Shown: in pieces, positions 1 to 11,093 of the stretch
Layout of the letters: each line of letters starts with the position of its first letter
Numbering within the stretch: position 1 is the first letter of the stretch
Assembly: GCA_029531795.1 (NCBI GenBank)
Contig: JAPEIS010000013.1
Span: 1,860,001-1,924,000 of the forward strand
Source: Sclerotinia nivalis
Taxonomy: Eukaryota; Ascomycota; Leotiomycetes; Helotiales; Sclerotiniaceae
Direction of reading: 5' to 3'
Length of the DNA stretch: 64,000 bases
The notes under the pieces: generated by a model
The model's database searches: none
What the model was told of the DNA's origin: nothing
What the model saw: the letters and a program-made list of their open reading frames with translations, nothing else
Made by a program: the position numbers and the translations under genes

Positions 1-1169
1 AAATTCCTCCTATCCCCCAATGCCGTCATAGCAGCCCACGATCTTGCGGTAAAAATTCGACAAGAGAACGGAGTCAAAGAAGCCGTCAATTCATTCCATC
101 GAAACCTTCCACTCAAAACAATGAGCTGCGAGTTAATGCCACAACAACCCGCAACCTGGTTCTGGAAAAAAGGCAAAAAAAATCTGAAATTATCCCATCA
201 AGCGGCCGCCGTCCTCGTGGAGAAGAAAAAGATTAACACCAGTAATCTCTCAATGTAAGTTCGCTCAATCCACAAATCCAACCCCAAAAAATCACCTCAT
301 GAACCTAACATCACCCAGCTACAAACCCCACCCAATCACCATCAAAAACCGCCGCTGGGACCCCTGGACCGCCACCACCTCCGCCGCGCTCGACAGCGCC
401 GTCGACATAACCCTTGCCATAGGCAGCATCGGCACAAACTACCGACAAGAATACCAAGGCGCGCTAACCCGAAAACGAGAAAACGGATCGACATCTTCGC
501 GTACCGCATTACAAGCAGGGGGTATCGCCATTGGAAAAGGATTCCAAAATCTCGGCATGGCGATGACCAAATCGGCGATTGAGGTTCCGCTTGCGGTGGC
601 GGATGGTTTTCATGAGATTCCTGGACTGTATGGGGATAAACCGAGAGATTATGGGGATGTGAGCGATTGGAAGAGTGGGGGATTAGTGGGAGTTAAGGTT
701 AGTTTTGAGCTGTTCTTGTTTTTTTGTGATGTGAGTGAAGATTTGAGATCGGTCGGCTAAATGTATGAATAGAGTTTTGGATACGGAATCGCAGATGGGT
801 TTACAGGATTCTTTACACATCCCATCAAAGGCGCCATCAAAGACGGCGGAAAGGGATTTGTGAAGGGAGTTGGAAAAGGTACGATTGGATTTTTGGCAAA
901 ACCAGCTTCGGGTAAGTGGATTCCTTCCTTTTCTGCATTGAGAAAAAATGGCATCGGCTAATAAGAGGATAGGTGTTTTTGGATTCGTTTCATATCCAGC
1001 CTTAGGACTGTATAGGTCTTTGAGTACATCTACTAATCACGGAACACAAGGGAAAATATTATTGGCGCAAAGGGATTATGGCATGCATCTGGCCATGACA
1101 CGAGAGATACCGGAAAATGTGGCGGAGAAAATTGTGGAAGATTTTGATTGGCTTGTTGAGGGGATTTGA
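1..1169 (+). CDS. GT1-family UDP-glucosyltransferase (sterol glucosyltransferase-like), C-terminal part
   Basis: Incomplete at the window's left edge. Four exons join in one frame: 1-254, 319-697, 773-911 and 973-1169, with introns 255-318 (GTAAGT...CAG), 698-772 (GTTAGT...TAG) and 912-972 (GTAAGT...TAG). About 322 residues are present. The first exon encodes a helix-rich stretch with GVKEAVNSFHRNLP and a downstream LKLSHQAAAVL segment. This is what I recognise as the end of the glycosyltransferase domain in fungal Atg26-like/UGT proteins, which move glucose from UDP-glucose to sterols or other lipids. Exons 2-4 carry the glycine-rich tail typical of these proteins (GGIAIGKGFQNLG, then GGKGFVKGVGKGTIGFLAKP), likely membrane-associated. 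Stop codon TGA at 1167-1169. The family call rests on the tail and the end of the domain; the UDP-binding motif lies outside the window, so the substrate cannot be judged. Confidence 0.75.
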
Positions 1170-2281
1170 AGTTTCCTTGGGGTAAAAGTTCTTTTTTTTC
1201 TCTTTCCATCGGTGTCTGATTTGATCGCTCTTTTCGGGTTCCATGAGAAATCATCATTGAGATGGACCAAATTCATCCCCAAACAATGATATAAGTAGTA
1301 TATAGTATAATCCTACACTTTTTATTATAATAAAATGTACGATAGATACGCCGAATAATAACTTTTTAATTTTCGATATCTTGTTTAATATTAATTGGTA
1401 ATTGAAGTATGACAACTTTTTCCCCCGAATATTATATAAATCGCTAAAACCTAAATCATTACAGACTTGCTCTGTTTATTATTCTCACTATATATAAGAG
1501 GATTAATTATAAAGACTAGGAAAAAGAGATTCAGCGTTAGATAATAAAATCTATTCCGTGTTTTAAATAATCTAATTAATAAATATTCGATCTATCGATT
1601 AATGTAAAAAGAGAAACAATTAAAATGAAAATCAAACAATAAAAGATTTATGCAATTTATCTTTTTTCTTTTTTAATTTTTAATTTTTTATAAAGGATTT
1701 AGTCCAATCTTCCTTAATGAGAAGAGGATTGGGATTTTTTCATTTTTTATAACAATCCGTTTCGAAAAATGAAAAATTTTCTAAAGAGATTCGAAAAACT
1801 ATTAAAATAAATATATACAAAAAGTATTAAATGCTTTATAAAAAGTTGCATATCTTGTTTTCGATTTGTCGATTTGGATAACGATTGGTTAAAGTATTCA
1901 AACAATCTAAAAAGATCGTTGATGAAGCTGATAGAATTTCTGAAATAGTTTTTTTTGTTTTCGAAGCATTTTTGAAAGAATTATAAAAATTGAAAGTTTT
2001 ATAAATCTAGTTTTTGTTTTGTTTTTCAATATTGTTTTATTATTGTTTATTGATTTGGTTTTATGTTTTTGTTTACTTGGTATTTATAAATCACAATAGT
2101 ATTTTTGAATTTATTCTATATGTTTTGTATTAATAATATTGTTATTACATTAAATTTGAATAAAGAATAAAATAAAGGATAATGGGAATTTGATAATTAA
2201 TAATTAAAAAGTTTTTTAAAGAATTAGGTTTATCCAGCGATATACCGGTGGCGATTCGGCATTGAGGTATACGATTAAAAT
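1170..2281. other. AT-rich intergenic stretch ending in an old Copia-like remnant
   Basis: No gene is visible. Composition becomes very AT-rich after about 1290, as expected for RIP-degraded repeats. The last 30 bases before the Gypsy-A element, read together with the bases just after it (7905 onward), match a stretch of the Copia element at 54780-54830 on the opposite strand. The target of the Gypsy-A insertion was therefore itself part of an older transposon. Confidence 0.5.
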
Positions 2282-2494
2282 TGTTACGGGGTCCCCGTAT
2301 ATGGTATACGGAGACCGCTCGGGTTCCGATCCATAGGAGTCGGACCTCGGATAAGTGTAGGCTAGCCCCGGTCGGGGCTAGCGCTATATATAAATGTATT
2401 TAGGGAACCGTTTCTTTTATAGAAACGTAGCTCTTGGAGTTACGTTTTATTAATAAAAGTGATTCCTGTTGTTCTATTTGTTGTTTCTGTGATA
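2282..2494 (+). repeat. 5' LTR of Gypsy-A copy 1
   Basis: 213 bp, starting TGTTACGGGG and ending GTGATA. It matches the other five LTRs of this family in the window. It contains the CCCCGGTCGGGG hairpin core and the CTATAGAAACGTAGCTC segment shared by all copies. Confidence 0.93.
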
Positions 2495-2760
2495 TTATAT
2501 AGCTTCCATCTATTTGTATCGATACTTCTACGATGTCGTTCTGTCTGTATCTGTTTAGCTAGTCCGGTTCCTTTGAAGAATTCGCTACTGTTGTAATCAG
2601 CGATATTGCGATCTGGTATCATTATCTTACCTCCTTTTATGATTATAGTATAAAAGTAGAGATAGAGGTAACTAATCTGCAATTTGTAATTCAAAAGTTT
2701 ATTCTCGATCTGCAAGTCGAGAAAACCGTATTCATATAATGAAAGGAGGAGAATAATAGG

Positions 2761-3730
2761 TTGATTATCTATCTGATTCAACTTCATTCCATCCTTATCG
2801 CCCCATTTGTTTCAACCGATTCTTCGCCCCTGATGCCCGTTACGATCCCGGCCACCGCTTCTGTTCTATCGAAGTCTCAATTGAGTGAAAAGGTATTTGA
2901 CCCCGTACCGTTTGATAAAACGAAAATCGATCTTGATCGATTTGTCGATCAAATACAGAATAAAATGTATATCAATTCCGATTGCTTTACTTCCCTACAT
3001 TCCCGTCTGATTTATGTAATTGGAAGATTAATTGGATTTGTTATTGTATAAATTCGATTATATAATATTAAAGGGTAATTTGTTAAATTTGTTGATTATG
3101 AGGATCTGTTGCAAATATTGGAAAGAGTTTATAGAAACCAGAATAAGCAGATCGAAGCCCGAAAACTCTTGATCAATTTGAAACAGAAGAATCAATCGTT
3201 TTATATCTTCTATGCTGAGTTCCAGAGACTAATATTGGAAGCCGGAATGGCCGACGATAATAGTACCCTGATTATTCTGTTAGAACAAACTTTGTCAAGC
3301 GAATTGAAGAACCAGATTATTATTGTTGAGTCATTTACAAATAACGCTAATACATTCATTGCTTTCGTATAGATATTGGAGAATCGCTGTTTGTATTTGA
3401 TAGAACCGACCGATTCCAATTGCAACCCAATCGTTCTGTCGCTCTATACTACAACTCAAAATCTGAATCCTGTTAATCGTACCCTTGCTTCGTTTCCGAA
3501 TATTATTATCCGATCTGCTGTTTTTGTTACAATTATATCTGCTGGAGATTTAATGGATCTCAATTCCCAAAGACGTACTAATAAACACAAACAAGGGGAA
3601 TACTTTCGTTATAGGTCGATCGATTATTGTGTGAAAGATTGCCCGTTCCCAGATAATCGTTTCGTGCAAGCTAGAGCTAGTTTTACCAGTCTTGCCCTGT
3701 TATCCCCTGTTCCGTTTTCCGCCTAGATTC
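2761..3730 (+). pseudogene. gag of Gypsy-A copy 1
   Basis: Broken open segments at 2761-3051, 3109-3372 and 3376-3726 encode a Gag-like capsid region (FDKTKIDLDRFVDQIQNKM, LLINLKQKNQSFYIFYAEF) followed by a zinc-knuckle position. In this copy the knuckle reads YFRYRSIDYCVKDCP, where copy 2 retains CFCCGSADHCVKDCP. Cys-to-Tyr, Cys-to-Arg and His-to-Tyr changes at the metal ligands are transition changes of the RIP type. Non-functional. Confidence 0.85.
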
Positions 3731-4010
3731 AACTATATGCTATATCACTATACAATCTGTCCTCTTCCGATTTCCCGAGTTCAGGAAACAGAGCCCGTTT
3801 GGTATAAGTTGTTGTCAGACGAAAGCCCTACACACATTACGTTTATCCGCCATTGCAACTCAAGGCTTATCTTTTGCTAAAGAAACAAACAATCGAGCAA
3901 ATCTAATAATATTGTTTGTTATTGTCCTATCGACACTTGATCGATCCTGTTTCACTTATACTATAGTAGATAACGGATACAAAGGATATGCTTTCGCAGA
4001 TCGAAGTTGA

Positions 4011-5504
4011 ATGGAAGCTACCAAGCTCCCAATATACAAATTACCTATCCCGTTCGAAATCATTGGATTCGATGGAAAAATACTGTCCGAAAACCAAATG
4101 GATCGTTATATTCTAATCGATCTACAAATCAACAATCATTATAAGAAAAGATCGAAAATCTATATTATTGAATTAGCTTATTATCCGATTATCTTGGAGT
4201 TGGTTTGATTAAAGAAATACGATTTCTATATCGGATTTGTATCCAATACTTTTTGCTTCGATAATAAGTTCTGTTGGAAGTTCTGTAATACATTTGCGCA
4301 ATTATTGAATATTTGAGTTCTATTCGATATCTTTATCAAAGTTCGTTTTGTTTATTTATTGTTTCGTTTTGAAGTGCTAAAGAAAAGAGATATAGCAAGT
4401 GTTTCAATCCGAGTTTGTTCGATGTATATCTATCGAGGTTATAAGATATTCCAAATTAATATCGATTTGATAGACCGAATCCTGAAGGAAAAAAAAGATC
4501 CTGTTTTTGAAAACCTGTCTGCTGAATTCCGTTCGTGGATCGATGTATTTTCTTCACATAATGTTGATAAACTACTTTCGCATTGTCTATACGATTATGA
4601 TATCCGATTGCAAGATGGAGCTAAACTATTGTTTGGAGCCTTGTATTCAATGTTTCGGGACGAATTGAAAGCTTTGCAAGAATGATTAAGGGAAAACCTA
4701 GCAAAAGGATTTATCCGATCGAGTTCCTTTGCTTCCGCTTCACCTATCTTATTTGTTAAGAAATCCAATGATGATCTTCAATTCTGTATAGACTATTATA
4801 TATTGAATAATTTGTTTGTGAAAGATCGATATCTGTTGCCTTTAACCAAAGAGTCCTTGAATAATTTGAAAGGGATAAAGTATTTTACAAAAATAAATAT
4901 CATCTTAACCTTCAATAATATCCGAATCAAAGAAGGACAAGAATATCTAATTGTATTCTGTATTCGATTCGGTCTATTCGAAATCTTGATTATACTGTTC
5001 GGGTTGATCGGAGCTTCAATAACGTTTCAACGATTTATCAACGATACTCTAAAAGAATATTTAGATATATTCTATACTGTTTACCTAGATGATATTCTGA
5101 TTTATAACAAGATCCGTTCTGAATATATAAAGTATATACAAAAGATACTAAACGCCTTACAGAAAACCGGATTGTATATTAATCTATCGAAATACAAATT
5201 CCTGAAACCTGAAACGAAATTCCTGGGCCTAATTGTAGGCCGAGAGAGGATCCGAATGGATCCAATCAAGATTAAGACGATAATTGATTGGAAAACACCG
5301 AAGAACTTAACAGATATACAAATGTTTATAAAGTTTAACAATTTCTATCGATGCTTTATTCACGACTTCTTCTCGATCATTCGTCCAATAGTAAATCTGA
5401 CTAAAAAGGATGTAGCTTTCCAATGGAATCCTGATTATAAGAAATCGTTCTCGAATCTGAAAGCCGTATTTACAATAGCACTTATATTAGCTTCTTTCGA
5501 TTGA
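4011..5504 (+). pseudogene. protease and reverse transcriptase region of Gypsy-A copy 1
   Basis: The protease-like part around 3960-4210 precedes an RT region. The open stretch 4803-5504 holds the RT palm with LFGLIGASITFQRFIND and the catalytic YLDD at 5082-5093, intact here. It continues to the KFLGLIV and FYRCFIHDF motifs. Stops and Trp-to-stop changes flank it. The YLDD box is preserved in this copy but altered to YLDN in copy 2. Confidence 0.88.
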
Positions 5505-7230
5505 AAAAAGAATGTAATTCTAGAGATGGATATATCGAATTATATATCTGTTGAAATCCTTTCCCAATATAATAACAATGGGATTCTAAAATCTGTTGTA
5601 TATTTTTCAAAGAAGCATTCGATTGCAAAATGTAACTACGAGATTTATAATAAAGAATTACTAGCAATTATCTGCTGTTTCGAAAAGTGGTGATCCGAAT
5701 TAGAAGATGCCTTTTCCCTGATCAAGGTCATTACGGATTATAAGAATCTGGAGTACTTTACAATAACAAAACTATTGAATTGTTATCAAATTTGCTGATC
5801 TGAATTTCTGTTTCGTTTCAATTTCAAGATTATATACCATCCCGAAAAGCAAGGAGCGAAACTCAATGCTCTAACTAAGAGATCAAAGGATTTGCTTAAA
5901 GAGGGGGATAAATACCTTTTTCATTAAAATCAGATTGTTTTGAAAATTGAAAATCTAGATACAGATTTGTTTCCTATTGTTAAATCAAAGAAGAAAATCC
6001 GTTTCGCGATTACAACTCATAGCCAAATCTGTACTGATATTCTGTCGTTTGTCCACAATCCCGAATCATTTATCCGCAAACCTGGATTATCTATTTGTGA
6101 ATCTGAATTATCTGTGATACCCAATAACTCAATCCCTGTCCAATTGCTTGAATCTATACAATTGGAACCCCCTGAAGAACTGAAACCCCTGTTCGTTGAA
6201 GTTTACCTGTCCGACCCGCTTCCACTATCGATCTTAAAGGCTTTAAAAAAGAATATTGCTAAATATTTGTATATTATATTATTTGAATATACTATGAACA
6301 ATGACTTATTATATTATTGTAAAAAGCTTTATATTCCTAACTACGATCTTCTGAAAACAAAACTCCTTCGAATGATCCACGATTCCTTTGTTGCCGGACA
6401 CCTGCACTATACTCATACCTTCAAACTACTTTCCCGAAATTACTATTGGTTTGGATATTATAACTATATTTCCTATTGGATATGTAATTATCATAATTGC
6501 TATCGAGCCACTCCGAACCATAAAGGACAAAAAGGAGTCTTACACCCTCTTCCGATCCTATAACAAATCTAGAGAGATATCTCAATCGATTTCATCATCC
6601 ATCTTTCGAAAAGCTTTGGGTACGATACAATATTTGTTGTAATCGATCGATTAACCAAAATGAAGTATTTCCTGCCCTGCCGAGGAACCTGTAATTCCGA
6701 AGAAGTCTCCCGTCTGTTCCTGAAGTATATATAGAAGCTCTATAGTCTGCCGCAGATCATTATATTCGATCATGGAGCTCAGTTTATCTTTGATTTCTGG
6801 AAGTATATCTATAAACGATTAGATATTGTTTCGAAGCTGTCGATAGCTTATCATCCTGAAACCGATGGACAAATGGAAAGGGCGAACGCAATGTTCGAAC
6901 AATACCTTCGTTCGTATGTATCCTATCTGCAGAACGACTAATCCGAATGGCTACCGATCGCTGAATTCTCGATTAACTCTACCTAATCCGAAAGCTTCCA
7001 CCTATCGCTGTTCTTTGCCAATTACAATTTCCATCTCCGAATGGATTTCGAACCCATTGTACTCTCCAATCGCCTTGGAATCCTGGACATTGAGGAATTC
7101 ATCAAAAAGATGAAATCGATCATTGATCACCTAAAGATCGAACTGATTGCTAATCAAGTCTGCTATTTGAAGAATGCCGATTCCCATTGTTCATTTGCTC
7201 ATCGATACCAGTTTGGAGATCTAGTCTAAC
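5505..7230 (+). pseudogene. RNase H and integrase region of Gypsy-A copy 1
   Basis: RNase H residues are visible at about 5600-5770 ([18 protein letters not shown], then a stop). Around 5940-6563 an open segment contains the inter-domain spacer and the integrase zinc-finger region (LLRMIHDSFVAGHLHYTHTF, then CNYHNC). The integrase core continues in broken frames to about 7230, including a segment equivalent to [19 protein letters not shown]. All are interrupted by stops; inactive. Confidence 0.82.
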
Positions 7231-7385
7231 TTAATGCTAAGAATATCCGAACTCTTCATCCCCAGGAGAAGCTAGATTGGAAGAATTTAGATCCCTTTCG
7301 AATTCTGAAAGGTATAAGCTTATACACTTACAAACTGAAACTCTCTACCTCTATAAAGAATCACTCAGTCTTTCATATTAACCTA

Positions 7386-7679
7386 TTGTATCCCGCCAAT
7401 AATAACCCTATCCCCGATCAACGCAACCCGCCTCCCCCTCCTGTCGAAGTTGAAAACATTGAGCAATTCGATGTAAAAGAAGTTCTGGATTCCCAATGGG
7501 AACGTCGAAGCTATGATAACCTCCATCTGAAGTATACTATCCGATGGATAGATTATGATACGTTTACCGAAAAGTCTACGAAGTATTTGGAGAATACTCA
7601 AGAACTAATCCGTAATTATCATCATCGTTATCCAAATAAACTTAATCCTTCTAATTGTCTCAACGAAGCTCGACCCTAA
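7386..7679 (+). pseudogene. chromodomain-bearing C terminus of Gypsy-A copy 1 Pol
   Basis: 97 open codons end 12 bases before the 3' LTR. The segment FDVKEVLDSQWERR, KYTIRWIDYD and [18 protein letters not shown] fits a chromodomain (three-strand sheet plus C-terminal helix). Such a domain is known to direct integration of chromoviruses to heterochromatin. This supports the family placement. It is the longest undamaged part of the element. Confidence 0.8.
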
Positions 7680-7691
7680 GGAGGGGGATAC

Positions 7692-7904
7692 TATCACAAA
7701 GTCCCTATATATAATATACGAAAACCGCTCGGGTTCCGATCCATAGGAATCGGACCTCGGATAAGTGTAGACTAGCCCCGATCGGGGCTAGCATTACACA
7801 TAAATGTATTTAGGGAACCATTCCTTCTATAGAAACATAGCTCTTGGAGCTACATCTTATTAATAAAAGTGATTCCTGTTGTCCTGTCTGTTGCCTCTGT
7901 GATA
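7692..7904 (+). repeat. 3' LTR of Gypsy-A copy 1
   Basis: 213 bp, starting TATCACAAAG and ending GTGATA, then AAAAT as target duplication. More heavily mutated (G-to-A) than the 5' LTR of the same element. Confidence 0.93.
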
Positions 7905-8066
7905 AAAATGATCAATTCTATCCAAATGATCAATATTCGGAATGACCGGTAAAGTAATAAAGCCTTTAAAAAAATAATTTTTGTTATTTTTATAAATACA
8001 ATTGAATAAGTTTTCTCCAGCTTTCCCATCTTTTAAATGTAAACAAAAAACAAAAAACAAAAATAT
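7905..8066. repeat. Remnant of a Copia element (right flank of the Gypsy-A insertion)
   Basis: Bases 7910-7950 (GATCAATTCTATCCAAATGA and on) are the near-identical reverse complement of 54780-54813 inside the minus-strand Copia element. Similarity fades after about 7950. The rest is A-rich with runs of CAAAAAA. Confidence 0.5.
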
Positions 8067-8279
8067 TGTCACGGGGTCCCCGTATATGGTATACGGAGAC
8101 CGCTCGGGTTCCGACCCATAGGAGTCGGACCTCGGATAAGTGTAGGCTAGCCCCGGTCGGGGCTAGCGCTACACATAAATGTATTTAAGGAACCGTTCCT
8201 TCTATAGAAACGTAGCTCTTCGAGCTACGTCTTATTAATAAAAGTGATTCCTGTTGTCCTGTCTGTTGCCTCTGTGATA
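8067..8279 (+). repeat. Solo LTR of the Gypsy-A family, almost undamaged
   Basis: 213 bp, TGTCACGGGG...GTGATA, flanked by the 5 bp duplication AATAT (8062-8066 and 8280-8284). It differs by only a handful of bases from the solo LTR at 54411-54623. It is far less mutated than the LTRs of the full-length copies. Hairpins within it: GGGGTCCCC at the start, GCTAGCCCCGGTCGGGGCTA in the middle and GTAGCTCTTCGAGCTAC near the end. Confidence 0.94.
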
Positions 8280-8838
8280 AATATCACGAATGAAAATGAT
8301 CTCTTTTTGATATTTTTGTTCCCAATTCGGTTATATTCGCTTCACGTCTTAACACCGAGATATTTACATAAGAGGTCAGTTTCGTAGAGTTAATAGTAAT
8401 GCACAAATAGTTTGATATTGAATCGTTGAATCAAGAAAAGACAAAATTAACAGAGATTTGAGAAAAGTCTACAAAAAGGAGATCAAAGAATAATAAAAAG
8501 AATCAAATTAAAAGAAATCTATTCATCAATAATCTGCTGACCAATACAGAATTACTGATAAAATGTATATCAAATTGGATATGATCTTTATTTAAACGAA
8601 GGCTTCTATATTAAGGCCATTCGCACTCAATAGTTCTTTCGAATCTTGATGCACAATTAGAAAAAGTATTAACAAAAGTTTGTTTAGAAGATTCATTTTG
8701 TTAATCGATAAAAATCTTCAAAAAAAAAAAATTGATATTATTTTGGTTGTCCTTGATTGTGTTGTACCAGTAATATATATCACTCTCATATCTCCACTAA
8801 TGAATGTGTCCTCGAAGTTGGGCAAGCGGACTAAAGTT
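8280..8838. other. AT-rich intergenic stretch with a dispersed LTR fragment
   Basis: No gene is seen. Bases 8580-8657 are a transition-mutated copy of 51329-51406 (core CGAAGGCTTCTATATT and CCATTCGCACTCAAT), which I read as the 3' part of the LTR of the Copia element starting at 51216. Confidence 0.55.
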
Positions 8839-9976
8839 TCAATCTTTAACTTTAGTACAGACGGCTTTCTCCGTTCGCCGATCGTTCCAGATTGCTATAG
8901 TAAAGCCTAGTATCATGAATGATCTATATTCAATCAGCTTATCATCAATTTAGAAATTCAATACATTTATATATCTTACTCGTCCCAGACCTTCAGGACC
9001 AACTTCCAGAAATTCTGTTTCGCCCAGCCCCGCCAGGTCTTTGCTGCCTCTCTATATCAACATTTGTTAGCCCTTGTCTGCTATGATAAATCAAAGAAAT
9101 TCCATGACAGTTGAAAATAACTAACCTCATATTGATTATCTCGTCCCTTAGATTAATAGTTAGTTTGATACTATCATCCCTTTCTTGACTTGTGAAGTAT
9201 AATCACTAACAGTTCTTTCACCCTCATTTCTCTGCTTATATGATTAGCAAATTGACAAATAATAGAGTAGACTGGCAATAAGAGATTGGACATCAATCTC
9301 CTCTTGTTATAATCCAGTTTGATGTTCGGAGTGTAATTACTAACAGTACTCTGTTTTGGAACTCACTATAGAGTATATATGATTAGCCTCATTGATAAAA
9401 AAAGACAGGGTGGGCAGGTAGTATATGTAATGCAAACTCGTGGTGTAGAAGATCGTGGTGTATGAATACCACACGACCTTGTATTGTATATATATGATGT
9501 TCCTTCTGACCGTGGAATAACATGCACCAAAAGAAAGTATAAGAAAAGATAAATAAATACTAACAGTTCCCGAATCTTCCTTTGACTGCAATACAAATTA
9601 GTAAAATCCGAATACTCTGCAGCACATATGGACAATAGGATGCGCACTCACTCTTCCTCGCATCCTTTTTCACTGAAATATATCAATATCAACATTCCAG
9701 CTTTCAATAAACATCTGGTCTGGTGGTATAAGAAGATATTCTTACTAATATTCGTTTTCCTTTTTACTGAAAAACAAATTAGAACAACATGCATGAAAGG
9801 AATTAAGTACTTACGTTTTAATTACTTTCCTTTTAATACTAGAATATATTCAGTATATGATATGGTCCTATATATATGGAAGGTACCAAGTGTAGGAATT
9901 TACTTACGACAAGATTATCTCCAATTCGTCTCTGGTAGTGCTATTGTTCCTTTTGTTGGTGATACTTATTGTCTGA
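8839..9976 (-). CDS. Multi-microexon coiled-coil protein, 3' portion (5' end unresolved)
   Basis: Read on the minus strand, nine consecutive exons fit: 9908-9940 (33 nt, or 9908-9976 using an earlier AG), 9815-9838 (24), 9746-9766 (21), 9652-9672 (21), 9565-9585 (21), 9345-9365 (21), 9211-9234 (24), 9126-9146 (21) and 8980-9051 (72). Every length is a multiple of three and every junction is phase 2. Every donor is GTAAGT, GTAAGA, GTGAGT or GTTAGT, every acceptor is AG, and several introns have CTAAC/CTAAT branch sites. Together they give 86 codons with no stop: a charged helix (exon units such as QRKIREL, EFQNRVL, REMRVKEL) leading to WRGWAKQNFWKLVLKVW. The last exon starts at 8923 (stop 8839-8841) or 8894 (stop 8852-8854). 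I found no start codon or signal peptide; the upstream exons lie in 9977-10700 or beyond. No family recognised. A coiled-coil role is inferred from heptad leucines at three successive exon junctions. Confidence 0.68.
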
Positions 9977-11093
9977 CTGAATCGGATTTCATCGTGGATT
10001 CAAAGCTCTCGTAGAGGTGGCCACCACCATGCGGATGTGCTTGCAATTGTTGAACAAGTATTCCGTCCTCATGAAAAAATATTATAAATAATTAAAACAT
10101 GTAGTGATTTCGAATCTCCTTCAAAGTCCTCAGAGAAGAATCAACATATAAGAATACCAGAAGACATTTTCTTGAAATGAAGAAAGGTGAATAATCAAAA
10201 GAGAAGCTGCCATTCCAAGGTTTCGTCTTGATTCGGTTATATCGAACTTTCCTAATTCAGATCTTTATTGACAACCTCGAGTTACGAAAGGAAGGTACAA
10301 GTAACCTTATTTATGTGTCATTGAGCTCCATTATTAATACTATTCACACCGAAGAAAAAGTACTGAAAATTCAATTTCATTTAGATAGATATAGAAATAT
10401 GACTACTTTTACTTTCCTCCCATTAGACCTTCCACTCTAAAGCCCCGACTCTCTTCAATTCGTATAATGACCGCCGTCTCATTCATTCATTAATCCAGCC
10501 CATACTCTCCTCCACATACATAGCACAAGCAGCCTCGATTTCCTCCACCCCAAGACACGCATGCTTTCCATCAAAGTAGATTGACATATTAGAGGTCTCA
10601 ATTAATTTCTGGGATAGAATTGACTACTGGGGGAAAGGACGTGAAAAATATATTCTCAATAATCAACCGTCGAATTTTCCCGCCAAAATACAATTACCTT
10701 CTCAATGAATGTCCTCCTCCCCATTGAAAGTCAATGCAACTTCGAGCTGATGCTTTTTATGGTTATATATCTGGCAGGATAGACTGTATGGCAGGTGCCC
10801 TTTCGCTACCACCCATATCTTTCCTTGAATTTTTTAGTACTGGGTGAAGGGAGATCTTTGATTGTCAGGGCCCGACTTCTTTGAGAGTTTCGGGGTTCTT
10901 GGTGGATTTTTCGCCGTGGATTTGGAGGATGAGGTGTGGTGTAAGTGAAAAGAGAAATGATTTTGTAATACAAGCCAAGGCAAAAAGAAAAATTTCTTAT
11001 AGAAGCTTCTTGACTGCTGTCTCAAAAAGCTTGCTAAAAAGAAAAAAAGAAATTAGAGACTAGTTGGTGATCGATGATAACCTCGTTTATCCT
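9977..11093. other. Unresolved region, probably holding upstream exons of the microexon gene
   Basis: No complete gene can be drawn. On the minus strand an open segment from 10608 to a TGA at 10483-10485 reads like coding DNA (MSIYFDGKHACLGVEEIEAA at 10587 downward). A GTATGT...AG pair inside it would remove the stop and join in phase 2, the same phase used by the microexons. I could not connect it securely to the exon at 9940. A second open run on the minus strand at 9965-10075 is also unassigned. Confidence 0.3.

Larger units (their letters stand above)
2282..7904 (+). mobile_element. Gypsy-A copy 1: full-length chromodomain LTR retrotransposon, RIP-degraded
   Basis: Two 213 bp LTRs (2282-2494 and 7692-7904) flank a gag-pol region, and the whole is bounded by a 5 bp target duplication AAAAT (2277-2281 and 7905-7909). 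The domain order is gag with zinc knuckle, protease, RT, RNase H, integrase, chromodomain, which is the Ty3/Gypsy chromovirus order. All reading frames are broken by many stops. The LTRs show G-to-A and C-to-T differences (the 3' LTR begins TATCACAAAG where undamaged copies have TGTCACGGGG), consistent with RIP. It cannot encode a working transposase apparatus now. Confidence 0.93.

Noticed and set aside
9628..10014. 128-codon plus-strand open frame
   Set aside because: It overlaps the minus-strand microexons and their introns, has no recognisable domain, and its composition is that of antisense intron sequence.
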